Below, in pieces: positions 42,801 through 54,429 of a stretch of DNA of 64,000 nt; position 1 is the first letter of the stretch; every line of letters starts with the position of its first letter. A program made the position numbers and the translations under genes. The notes under the pieces were generated by a model that was given only the letters and a program-made list of their open reading frames with translations, did no database searches and was not told where the DNA came from. The DNA comes from Saururus chinensis (Eukaryota > Streptophyta > Magnoliopsida > Piperales > Saururaceae). The stretch lies in contig CP141144.1 in assembly GCA_035235625.1 (NCBI GenBank), positions 34,408,014-34,472,013 of the forward strand, read 5' to 3'.

Positions 42801-43779
42801 GTACTTTATTTTTTAAATTATTTTAAAAATTTAAATGAGAGCTATAATTGTGAGACAAAAGGAATGCTATTAATCTATTATAGTATGGCCCTCCTTGAAT
42901 CCATTTTAATTATGTATAACCTCATTACCAATAAAGACTGCCTCTATAATCCTTTAATTAGTAGAACAATTGTACTTTTTAGCAGTGATATTATTCTCCT
43001 TTTTGGAAGTGTCCTCCCTTCATTCTTTTCCCATCTATTTTAGCCCACTAGTGGTGAAAACTATAGATAATACATGCCAATATATCTAAGTAGAAATAGA
43101 AACTATAAATCAAGAGAATCAATAGAGTACATGCTAATGTACAAGTGATGTGCTATTGTGCATGTACTAATATGTATTAGCATGTATGCTATCAATCCTT
43201 ATGATCTATCACTCCTACTTGGTAAAGGATATTGGCACATACAATGTAGGATGACAAAAATACTTCCCCACTAACACGGGGTTAATATTTCTTATTTAAA
43301 ACCTAATGCACATTATACTAGTTCAATTCTGATAGGAAATTAAAGAAATAAGAAAACCAGATTGTATTAGGGCAGATGGATAAGCTGTAAGCATTGTAAA
43401 ATGTCACAAAAAATGGTGATTTACTTATTAACAAAATTAAAGATTGCATAATTTCATATTACCTGGGTTTTTCATATACATTTCACATTTCCCACATTTC
43501 CTACTTTTCCTTCTTCTTTCTTCATTCTATGTCAAGTGGTTATTTCTTCCTCTTCCCTCCTTTCTCTTTTCTTCCTCATTCCTTCTTCCTTCTTCCTTCT
43601 TTCTCCTTTCTCCTACCTACTTCCTCAATCCCCCTAACCTAGAAGAAGGATGAACAACTTCTAAACTCTAAAAGGTCCAACTTTAAGAGTTCTCAAGATG
43701 CGGTTTAACCAAAAGAAGCTTGAGCAAAACCCTAGATTTCTCGATCTAACCATTCACTAAAAGAAAGAGTTAGCCTACA
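39899..43779. other. Unassigned stretch with MITE fragments
   Basis: There is no convincing gene. Fragments of the Stowaway-like family are at 41285-41420 and 42540-42740. The segment 41540-42110 is less AT-rich and holds overlapping short frames on both strands without known motifs. A pyrimidine-rich run (TTCCTTCTTCCTTC type) is at 43495-43625. A purine-and-pyrimidine balanced part (39900-40330) has no repeats in the window. The remainder is AT-rich. Confidence 0.5.
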
Positions 43780-44565
43780 TTTATTAATAAGTAATTATTT
43801 TATGAAAAACCTAAGTTTTAGCAATAATTACTAAAATGTTTCAGTGATATTACTGCTCAAACAGTTTTAGCAATAATACTATAACATTTCAATACTACTG
43901 CTAAAACATTTTAGCATTATTCTTGAAATTTGATTCAACAAGTATATTCATTTTTTTACTTCATTTTAAACTTAAACTAAGTTAAAATCATTAATTAGTT
44001 AAAAGTATATCAAATATACTTGTAAAATTCAAGTTATAAGACAACAATAATAATGCAAATATATTATAACAATAATACTAAAATATTTTAGCATTATTCA
44101 TAAAATTCTATTCAGAAAGTATAACCATTTTTGGGCTTCATTTTATACTTGTGATAAGTTGAAATAAATACTTAGTTTAAATTATTTCAGATATACTCCT
44201 AAATCTTTAGTTGTAAGACTTCAATAATAATACTAACATGTTTTAGCAATAAAGCTAAAATATTTAGTAATAATGCTAAAATATTTTAGCATTATTTTTA
44301 AAATTTGATTCAACAAGTACATTCATTTTTTTACTTCCTTTTACACTTGAACTAAGTTGAAATTATCTCAAATATATTTCTAAATCTTGTAACACTTCAA
44401 TAATAATGCTAAAACATTATAGCACTAATGAGAAAATCTCTGATCCAACAACTATAATCATTTTATTCATTTTATACTTGAACTAATTTGAAATTATCCT
44501 AGATATACTCCTAAATCTCAAGTTGTAAGTCTTTAATAATAATACAAAAACATTTTAACATTATT
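43780..44565. repeat. ~130-200-bp degenerate tandem repeat, four units
   Basis: Units are marked by AATAATGCTAAAATATTTTAGC, with cores near 43911, 44086, 44284 and 44417. Each is followed by AAAATTTGATTCAACAAGTA, a TTCATTTTA block, and ATATACTCCTAAATCT. The core itself is an inverted repeat (GCTAAAATATTTTAGC). It lies directly upstream of the copia relic. Confidence 0.7.
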
Positions 44566-45636
44566 AGGTTAAGAACAAGTTCTAATATCAGAAAGACCAA
44601 TCCTGAGACTAACATAATTGGTGACACAAATGAAGGTGTAAGGAAATTATACTAGCTTAATGAATAATTTAATTTTTCTTGTTATGTGTCATTAGTAAAG
44701 CCAAAGAATATTAATTAAGCACTACATGATGAGAACTGGATTAATGCAATGCAAGAAGAACTAAATCAATTTAAAATAAACCTTGTTTGGTTTCGTGTTC
44801 TAGGACCAAAAGAAGGAATGCCATTGGGACAAAATAGATCTATAAGAACAAAACTAATGAACATGAAAATAATATTAGGAACAAAAAAAGATTAGTTTTG
44901 CATAGATACACACAAATAAAATGCATTGACTTGTTGAAACATTTTCCTCTATAGTAAGACTTGAGTCTATTAAACTTCTACTTGCTATGACTTGTCATCT
45001 ATAGTTCAAATTTTATCAAAAAGATGTCAAAAGTGTCTTCTTGAATGAAAATTTTAAAGAAGAATTGTATGTAGAACAACCAAAAGCATTGTTGATCCTC
45101 ACCACCCAGATTGTACAAGTTAAAGAATGCATTATATGAATTGAAGCAAGTTTCAAGAGCTTGGTTGATAGATTGACTTAGTACCTAACAAAGTAAGGTT
45201 ATTGGAGAGGTACAAAACATTGATATGCAATTTTCTTCTCATAGTCTTAGTTTGCGAAAGATATTGTGAAGAAATTTGGGTTGCAAGATATTAAACATGC
45301 CCAAATACCTAGGTTTCCTTTAGTAAAGTTAAGTAAAGACACCTCAAGTATGCATGTTGACCAAACTATGTATAGAAGCATAATAGGTAGAATTTTGTAA
45401 TTAATTGTCATTTGTGTAGACATAATATATCTTAGTATTAGAGTATACACTAGATATGAAGTTGATTCTAAAAGGTCTCACATAATTAATATTAAAAGAA
45501 TTAAAAAATATATTATTGTCTAAAAAATATGGCTTGTGGTACCCCTTTTATATTACTTCTAAATTAGTAGGGTACTCTTGATACTGATTGGGTAGGTGAA
45601 TTAGATGATAAGAAAGGTACTTATGGAGGATGTTTT
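44566..45636 (+). pseudogene. Ty1/copia reverse transcriptase relic (5' piece)
   Basis: Mixed-frame blocks in copia order: NWINAMQEELNQF near 44731, LYKLKNALYELKQ and RAWLIDLT near 45112-45178, VKKFGLQDIKHAQIP near 45260, MYRSIIGRIL near 45370, and the start of RNase H (ELDDKKGTYGGC) near 45600. These are characteristic of copia RT and RNase H. Stops and frame changes occur throughout, and the segment expected to hold the catalytic YVDD is not readable. The relic is cut at 45636 inside RNase H by solo LTR-A1; the rest is at 50080-50282. No copia LTR was identified. Confidence 0.88.
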
Positions 45637-47444
45637 TATAATGCCCCTGATTTTTCTATGATTTTATGTGATTTTTCTATTATTTTTTTGGTCATTTTTG
45701 GTGGGAAAATATAACCCTTCAGCATATTTGTATTTATGTATTTACCCTATATTTATACCCATAGAGTTGGGTGTAGGGCTTAGTCGCAAGCCACGGGCCT
45801 CACTGTGTGCTTACAACATGAATTTTGGAGGTACAACGCATAAACAATAAGTGAACACATGTTGGGGACGTGGATGGAAAAATTAAAAAGAAGTTATATA
45901 AATATCGAATCCGAAGATCGGATTCGAGGAGCGACTTCTAGTAACTTTTTCACGCCGAGTAAGTTTTGTTAGAACCCAAGTGAGATTCCGGTCACGCGTT
46001 CCCCCTCCTTCGTCATCTGATTCCGTCATTTCTTGTTGGGATCCTCTTTACCTCATTGCCACGAGTCCGTAGGTACCAGATTTGACTTCCACCATAGCCT
46101 CTTCGCTCCTCCACGAGGTACCAGACCTTTCTTCGGTGATTCTCATTTTCGAGCCGTGGGGTGCGATTTTGATGTCGTTTGCAGCTGCTAGGAACCCGTT
46201 GGTGTTTTCTTTGCTCTGCTGTGAGCTACCGGTACTTTGGTCGGGTTTTGCTTATATTTCATCTCACTGTCCGTGACATTTTTTTTAGACACCGGTGTTT
46301 CTAGTCTTCGTTTGGATACTGGACAAACTCCGGTCGAACTCTGTCCAACCTACCTCGACCTAGTGTTGGTTGGGGGTTGCCATTTCTGACCCCGCTTTGC
46401 CCTATTGTCTTCTCCGCCCAATTAGATGCTTTGGGTGTGTCTCAGGTCATTGCCATCAGTGAGCCGTGTGCCATTTGGCCATCGTGGGCTCTACCTTAGC
46501 TCAACGATAGTGAGGGCCAACCCCACTTTGCTAATTACACCTCCTCTCAGAATGGGCCGCTTGCCTTTGCCCTATACTGTGCAAGATGCACAGCTGCCTG
46601 CACCAAATGTGTTGGTTGTGGGTGGCGATTGATAATGTCGCTGGTTCGATTAGCCACCACTTCCTAGCCCTAGCTCCGTTGCCCCTTTGTGGGCCTTGAG
46701 CCACCATCGTCCAGCCCATCTCTCCCTAGAGTGGCACTTTATGGCCACATGTGCATGTGGCCACACATGTGTTTTTGGGTTTAGGCGCCGTATTTGTGCC
46801 ACCTAACCATCAGTTGGCTCTACCATTGAATGGAGTTGATATTGGAGTCCTTAACCACCTTTCCTCTGTCCTTGAGTATCGCCCCATGCCCTTCGTCCTT
46901 ATGTGGGCCCTTGTTGACACAAAATCACTGCTATTGGGTGCTGTTTGTGCCTGATTTCGATGTCGTGCGGCCAGCCAAGTACTTCTCAGCTGTTGGCCAA
47001 CCTTCAGTGAGTACACCCTCAACTTCTAGTCGCACTGCCACTATGTTGGCACGACCTTTCTCACGACTTCCCTAGTATGCCGTCGTGGATTGTAGATTTT
47101 GCCGCACTGATTTGTGTCACCCCATTTGGCCGTGATTTCTTCCGGCGCTTCCAAAACCCTTTGACAACAACTCTCTCAGCTTGGCAAAGCTTTTGGCCAC
47201 CAAGTCCGCCACCAATGTCGCCACCATTGTGTGCTCACCATCAAGTATCATGATTAAAAGGTAGGGGAGCTTTGTACTCGTAATTTCATGATAACATGCT
47301 TTGAATGAGCAGCAGCATACTAGGACTATATGATTGAATGCTATGGGTGTTAGATTATGATCCATTTGCATGATGTAAGATGATGAATTATGTCATGTTG
47401 AAATGCATATGACATGCATGTTGGTTGTAAGTATGTTTGAAGTA

Positions 47445-47830
47445 TGTATGTGCTAGTGATGGCTAGCGTGTATGTTTGTAAGCAACGTATGTGAAAGTAT
47501 GTATGTGCTAGTGATGGCTAGCGTGTATGCTTGTAAGCTATGTATGTGGAAGTATGTATGTGCTAGTGATGGGTAGCGTGCATATTTGTAAGTTATGTAT
47601 GTGGAAGTATGTATGTGCTAGTGATGGCTAGCATGTATGTTTGTAAGCTACATGTGTGGAATATGTATGTGCTAGTGATGGCTAGCGTATATGTTTGTAA
47701 GATGCGTATGTAGAATATGTATGTACTAGTGATGGCTAACAAGTATGTTAGTAAGCTATGTGTATGGATGTGTATGTGTGCGCTAGTGATGGCTAGTGAG
47801 TATGTTGGTAAAGAATGTATGAAAGTATGT
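47445..47830. repeat. ~55-bp hairpin repeat of LTR-A1, seven units
   Basis: Units of 53-56 bp contain GCTAGTGATGGCTAGC (5-bp stem, 6-base loop), then GTATGTTTGTAAGCTA and TGTATGTGGAA. A2 has five units (about 52085-52370). A3 has two before it is cut (60145-60242). A0 has about one, near 17790-17810. Confidence 0.92.
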
Positions 47831-49089
47831 GTATGTTATACATATGTGTGATGGACATACATATGTATGATGACTATATGCCTATTTGATGGATATGTGT
47901 ATGTGTGTGGGGGACAAGAGTATGGGTGATGGATAGTAAGAGATGATAGAGGTTTTCGTATGGATTTGTTGTGGATGTGTAAGTATATGATAGAAGATAG
48001 ATGATGTAAGTTTGATGGGCGAGGATTGGAGCAGTTTGTTTGGTTTGGATTAGCACATATGTTTGGGGATTGTTAGAACTTAAGAGTGTGCATAATAGTA
48101 CAAGCATAACGTACAAATTATGAAGTAAAAATTAAGCATAATAAGTGAGGTTTAACTAAGAGCATGTTAACTAAGGTTGGCTCTAAGGAGCTCAGTTTGA
48201 GGACTTCTGAGTAAGATGTTTTGGTCATAAGGTGGATGGCGGAGATTATATGAATATGTATGTTTTTAGTGTACGGTGTGTTATGTTGTAAGATGAATGG
48301 GTTGAGTGAAGTCTATTGCCCTAACGAACTAGGGTTTCAGATCGGGCTCAACTTCTATTTGATCAGGGGAGCGCGATACATTTGAGAATCTTTGTGGCAT
48401 TATTGTACTGCATAACTTACTTAATTCAACTTGAATTATAAGCACAACTAATGATAGCGTTGTGAGTTTGAGACTTGAGGGTTTCGATGGATTAAGTTTC
48501 ATGTTTGAGCTAGCTGATAATGAGTCGATTGAACATTTCTCATGTCTTGCCATGGTGTTTATCCTGCGGGATGTTGTCTGTGTGCTATATAAAGGACCAG
48601 ACATTTGATGCTATGTTGAGAGCGATGTATGTTTTTTATTTTGTCTGTGTGCTGTATTGAGCCCCAGATGTCTAATGCTCTATTGAGAGCGATGTATGTC
48701 GTTGATTTGGTCTATGTGTTGTATAAGGCTAGACGTTTGATGCTCTATTGAGAGCGTTGTATGATTTTGTCAAATAGTGGCACTATATGATTTCTGCCTA
48801 AGAGTGGCACTGGCACTATAAGACATATTATGGTAGGCAATTGTATGACCCCTTATGTGTGGATGTTTATGTTTGCGTGCTTATGTAAGTAGTATCATAG
48901 ACCTGCTCTTACCTATTTGATCCTGTGCCCCATGAGCATTAGTGTGCCTTGCCTTTCAAAAAGTCCATGGCGTCTAGTTACTCCCTAGAGGTTAAGGTGA
49001 TGCCCCAGTGGCATTCTTTTCCATTTCAATGCTGGAGCTTATTAGTTGTAATGAGCTTTAGTGGTCGATAGTATGTATATGACTATAAA

Positions 49090-49370
49090 AGTTTGAGTAT
49101 GAGCACGACTTTAAGAGTATGATTCTGAGTAAGATTGTACGAGTAAGGTCGTACAAGTATGTGTAAGTTATATGAGTAAGAGTATGACTGTAAGAGTAAG
49201 GTCATACGAGTAAGTGTAAGATTGTATGAGTAAAGTCATACAAGTATGTGTAAGTTATATGAGTAAGCATATGATTGTACGAGTAAGGTCATATAAGTAT
49301 GTATAAGTTATAAGAGTAAGCATATGATTGTACAAGTATGTTTGTAAGACCCTGATTAAGGGTGTATGTG
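49090..49370. repeat. GTAC-type short repeat of LTR-A1
   Basis: Irregular units such as GTACGAGTAAGGTC and GTACAAGTATGTGTAAG recur about every 20-40 bases. The array is the counterpart of those at 10840-10932, 53550-53720 and 62750-63040. Confidence 0.8.
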
Positions 49371-50079
49371 TAAGATCGGTTTGATGGTATGATTTTAACA
49401 TGATGATATGTGTGATTGTATGCATATGAGCATGATGATGATATGCTTATTTGCTTCATGTTTGAGTTGCATAAACGCATCTATGTATGGACTTACTGAG
49501 TTCACTATTTAGAACTCCCCTATTGGGTATTATCCTACTGAGTATGAAAATACTCATTACCCTATTTTTTAGCCCCGTTGTTCTGGAGGCTTTTGCAAGT
49601 TTGTGATAGAGAGCTCCTAGAGATGGGTATTCGTTTCCATGCTAGATTGATTCCCTTGGACATAGGTATATCGTTGACTCACTGCGAGTATTATTTGTGC
49701 CAGGATTTGATGTATTGGGTGAGATGAAAATTAAAATATTTTTGTATTTTGGACTTTTAGTTTGGATCAGACTGTGGACTGTTATGGGACTTGCACTCAT
49801 GGATGCTTAGGAGAGATTTGTATTTAAAGTCTATGATTATAGCAATTTATTCTTACATTTGTTTTCGAGTAGAGCCTGAGGATGTTTGGTTTGGTCGTAC
49901 GATATTTAATTGAATGAGTAAAAATTTGGATGGGAAAATGATTGATGTGTGATGTTTTAAATTTTGAACTGCTTTCATAGGTTTTGTATTTGTCATTTTT
50001 TTCCGATTTACCACCGTTATGTTGCAAAAATTTTCCATGAATTTTAAAGAAAATGTGAGGAAAAATCTTAGGCATTATA

Positions 50080-50282
50080 GTTTTTATGTTGGAAACTATT
50101 TAGTATCTTGGCATAGCCAAAAGCTAAATTGTGTTTCATTAACTACAGCTAAAGCTGAGTATATAGATGTTGAAAGTGAATGCACACAATTGATGTGGAT
50201 GAAGCACATCTTGATTGCTTATGGAACACATAAGGGCTTAATGACTTTATTTGAGATTTAGTTCAATAACTAGCACACTCTT
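50080..50282 (+). pseudogene. Ty1/copia RNase H relic (3' piece)
   Basis: Open from the LTR-A1 end: VGNYLVSWHSQKLNC, SLTTAKAEYIDVESE, QLMWMKHILIAYG. This is the copia RNase H pattern (SWxSxKQ, STxEAEY, WLK). It ends at TAG 50259. The piece continues 45636, with the GTTTT duplication at the join. It is followed at 50283 by LTR-A2, so the 3' part of copia lies beyond that element, outside the window. Confidence 0.9.
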
Positions 50283-53200
50283 TGTAATGTCCCTAATTTT
50301 TCTACAATTTTATGTAAATTTCTTGCTTTTTTTGTCATTTTTGGTGGGAAAATGTGATGCTTTGGCGTATTTAAATTTGCATATTTTACCCAGGTATTTA
50401 TACCTGTAGAGTTGGGTGTAGGGCTTAGTCGTACACTACGGGCCACAACATGTGCTTTCGGCGTAAACTTTGGAGGTATGACACGTAAATAGGAGGTTAA
50501 CATGTGATGGGGATACAAAAGAAAAAAAAATATAAATACATGGAACCTTATGAAAGGATTCCAAAAAATTTGAGACGTCAGGAACAAATTCGAGTATGTC
50601 CTCAAAGAATGAGAGAAACCTGAGAGAGTTCCAGTGACTCTGTTCTGCCTCCTCTGTCTTCAAATCCTACCAGTTCTTGCCGAAATCCACTTCGCCTTCC
50701 TTACATGAGTCCGTTGGTACTCACTAGGACTACTGTCATATCCTCCTCACTTTTCCATGAGGCATCAATCATTTCTTTGGTTTTCTCATTGTGGAAATTC
50801 ATTTTTGGGTTGTCAGAGGTCTACTTTGCAGCCTTTTGTTGCCTCCCTCAACTGGACTTATATTTGTCCGGCCACCAAGATCCCATAGGCATCGGCCTTG
50901 GCCGCTTCCATGCTCACATTGCTCCTTCGCAATCTACCTGTACTTTACCTTGTTTTTGTCTTCTCACTGTTCAATACATTTTAAAGCCACCAGTGTGTTT
51001 CCAATAGGCGTTTGGCCTCCAAACTAGCTCCACTTGGGCAATCTTGGGCCAGTGGCAATGGTGGTCCACCCCTCCTAGCCTAGACCGATCTCATATGCCC
51101 CTCCGCTCCTCTCCTCCACCTCACTGTTCCTCTAATTTTCTGCTTGATAGACACTTTTGGTGCATCTTGGATCATTGCCATCAGCAAGCTGCGGGACATT
51201 TGGCCATCGTGGGCTCTACCCTAGCTTAGCAATAGCTATGGCCAGCCCCAATTGTCCCGATTATGCCTCTACCTGTAATGGGCCCCTTGCCTGTAATGTG
51301 GTAGATGCACAACCGCATGCATAATTGGTTTTGGTTGTGGGTGGCGATTGGTAGTGTTATCGTCTTTGCTAGCCACCACTAGAGCCCTAGCCCTGTCACC
51401 CTTTTTGGTCCTTGGGCTGCCACCATCCAGCCCTCTCCTCCTCCCATTTGGTCTTGTGTGCATATGGCCATTAGTGCATTTTAGGGTGAGGTGCCGGTTT
51501 TGCGCTACCTAACTAGAGAATGGCTCCATCATCGATTGAGTTGAACAGTAGAGCACTCTACCTCTAGATGTAAAATTGATGCTATCGGGTGCTGTTCACA
51601 GACGATCATGACATCTTACAACTGGTCAAGTCCTTCTCAGGTCAACCTTCAATTAGTAGACCTTGACTTCCGATTTCCTTGCAATTCTTTTGGCATGACC
51701 TTTCTCCCAGCTGCCTTAGTGTGCCAGCCTAGATTTTTCCACATTGATTTGTGTCACCCCATTTGGCCGTGATTACTTTTGGTGCTTCCTAAACCCTCGT
51801 GATAGTATCTCTCTTAGCTTGGCAAGGCTTTTGGTCGCCAACCTTTTTGCTGATGCTACCACCATCATATGCTTGCCATCAAATGCTATGGATTACGAGG
51901 TAGGGGAGCATTGAACTCGTAATTTGATGATAACATACTTTGAATATGTAGCAGCATGCTAGGATTGTATTATTCAATGGTTTGGATGTTAAATCATTAT
52001 CCATTTGCATGATGTAAGGGGATAAATTATGCTATGTTGAAATGCATACGACATGCATGTGAGTTAAAAGTATGTTTGATGTGTGTGGAATATGTGTGTA
52101 TTAGTGATGACGAGCAAGTATGTTGGTAAGCTATGTATGTGGAATATGCGTGTGCTAGTGATGGGTTGTTAGTATGTTGGTAAGCTATATATGTGGAATA
52201 TTTATGTGCTACTGATGGCTAGGGAGTATGTTGGTAAGCTACGTATGTAAAATATATATGTGCTAGTTATGGCTAGCGAGTACGTTGGTAAGCTATATAT
52301 GTAGATTATGTGTGTGATAGTGATGGCTAGCGAGTATGTTGGTAAGTTATATATGAAAGTATGTATATGTTATATGTGTGTGTGATGGGCATAGGTATTA
52401 TGATGGCTATATGTTTGTGTGATGGATAGGTGTATGTGTGTGGGTGCAGAAGTATGGGCGATGGATGGTAAGAGGTGATAGAGGGTATGGTATGGATTTG
52501 TTGTGGATGTGTAAGCGTATAATAGAAAATGGAGGATGTAAGTGTGACGGGCGAGGACTGGAGTAGATTTGTGTGGTTTGGACTGAAGCATACATTGAGG
52601 TGTTGTCAAACAATATGAGTGTTGCATAATTGTACAAACATAACGTATATTAAGAAGTGAAAAGTAAACATAATAAGTAAGGTATAAGTAAGAGGATGAT
52701 AATTGGGGTTGGATCTAAGGATCTTAGTTTGATGATGTCTGTGTAAGATGTTTTGGCCAAAAGGTGGATGGCGGAGTATGTAAAATAGTAAGGATTTGTG
52801 GCACGATGAGTTTTGATTATGACATGGAAGGGTTAAATGAAGTCTTCTACCCTAACGAACTAGGGTTTCAGATAAGGCTCAGCTTTGGTCTGATCAGTAG
52901 AGCATTGTATGTTTGAGAGTTCTCATGGCATAATTGTGCCACATAACCTACTTAATTCAAACTTGAATTATAAAGAAAAACTAATATGTTAGCCTTGTGA
53001 GTTTGAGACTGGAGCATTTTGATGGATTAAGTTTCCTACTTGAGCTAGCCAATAATGATTCTACTGAGCATTTCTTATGTCTTGCCATGGTGTTTATCTT
53101 GTGGATGTTGTTTGTATGTTGTATTTAAGCTCATATATTTGATTCTCGATTGAGAGAGATGTATGTTTTTAATTTGGTCTATGATTGTATTAAGCGCAGA

Positions 53201-54414
53201 CATTTGACTCTCTATTGAGAGCATTGTATGATTCTACCCAATAGTGACACTAATTTTTCTACCAAGAGTGGCATTAGCACTATAAGACCCTTAATGTGTG
53301 AGCGTTTATGTTTGCGTGCTCAGGCAAGTAGTATCATAGAACTGCTCTTACCTATTTGATCTTATGCCCTATGAGCATTGGTATACATTTCCTTTTAAAA
53401 AGTCCTTGGCATTTAGTCACTTCCCTGACGTTAAGGTGATGCCCAAATGCCATTCCTTCTACTTTGAAGCTAAAACTTATTAATTTTAATGAGCTTTAGT
53501 AGTTGATAATATGTGTATGACTGTATGAGTGAGTATGTATGTTTTTTAGTATGGGTAAGTTTTTTAGTAAGACTATATGTGTAAGGTCGTACGAGTAAGA
53601 TGGTATGAGTAAGGTCGTACGAGTAAGATGGCATGAGTAAGGTCATATGAGTAAGATTATACGAGTGTTGTCATAAGATAAAGATTGTGTGAGTAAGGTC
53701 ATACTAGTAAGGATGTATAGGTATGTCTAAAATTGGTTTGATGATATGTATTTAGCATGTTGCGTATGTGCATGATTATTTTATGCCTCCCTGCTTCATG
53801 TTGAGTATCAAAAATGCATCTATGTATGGACTTATTGAGTTCACCATTTAGAACTCCCCTACTGGGTATTTTCCTATTTAGTATGATAATACTCATTTAC
53901 ACTATTTTTTACCCCAGATGGTTTAGAGTGTTTTGCAGGTTTGTGTAAGAGAGCTCCTGAAGATGGATGCTCATTTCCATGGTGGACTTATTCCCTTTGA
54001 TTTAGGTATATCCATGATGCATTACGAGTATTATATTGTGCCACGATCTGTTGTATTGGGTAAGATAAGAATTAATGTGTTTATGCTTTCTGGATTAGTA
54101 ATTTTGATTAGACTGTGGATTGTTTTGGGACTTGCACTTAGGGATGCCTGGGAGAGATTGTACTTAATGTCTATGATTATAGCAATTTAATTCAAATATT
54201 TATTTTTGAATAATGTTTGAGGATGTTTGGTTTGGTTCTATTATGTTTGATCGAATGAGTAAAAATTGTATGAAAAAATTGATGTGTGATATTTTAAATT
54301 ATAAAGCTGCTTGCACAAGTTTGTATTTGTGATTTTTCTTATTTATAGTTCTTATGTTGCAAAAAATTTCTATGAATTTTTAAGAAAATATCATGAAAAA
54401 TCTCCAGCATAACA
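50283..54414 (+). repeat. 5' LTR of A2 (4,132 bp)
   Basis: It starts TGTAATGTCCC and ends CAGCATAACA. It aligns along its length with A1, including TATA-like sequence (AATATAAATACATGG near 50529), hairpin repeats (about 52085-52370, five units; 53120-53230) and the GTAC-type array (53550-53720). Frames inside it on either strand have no recognisable domains. Confidence 0.92.
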
Positions 54415-54416
54415 CT

Positions 54417-54429
54417 TGGTATTAGAGCC
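54417..54429 (+). promoter_or_regulatory. Primer binding site of A2
   Basis: TGGTATTAGAGCC lies two bases after the 5' LTR, one transition from the usual tRNA-iMet site. Confidence 0.88.

Larger units (their letters stand above)
45637..50079 (+). mobile_element. Solo LTR-A, copy A1 (4,443 bp)
   Basis: Flanked by GTTTT (45632-45636 and 50080-50084). The ends read TATAATGCCCC and GGCATTATA instead of TGTAATGCCCC and GGCATTACA, so both terminal dinucleotides have decayed by single transitions. Internally it has a TATA-like ATATAAATATC near 45895, a hairpin repeat at 47445-47830, another at about 48605-48760, and GTAC-type repeats at 49090-49370. It interrupts the copia RNase H. No primer site or internal domain is attached. 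Confidence 0.92.

Noticed and set aside
43444..43653. 69-codon frame rich in F, L, S and P
   Set aside because: A translation of a TTC/CTT-rich tract.
47874..48116. Frames rich in Y, T, H and I in LTR-A (also 52370-52637 and 17481-17829)
   Set aside because: The same LTR segment gives frames in different registers in each copy, so no protein is conserved.
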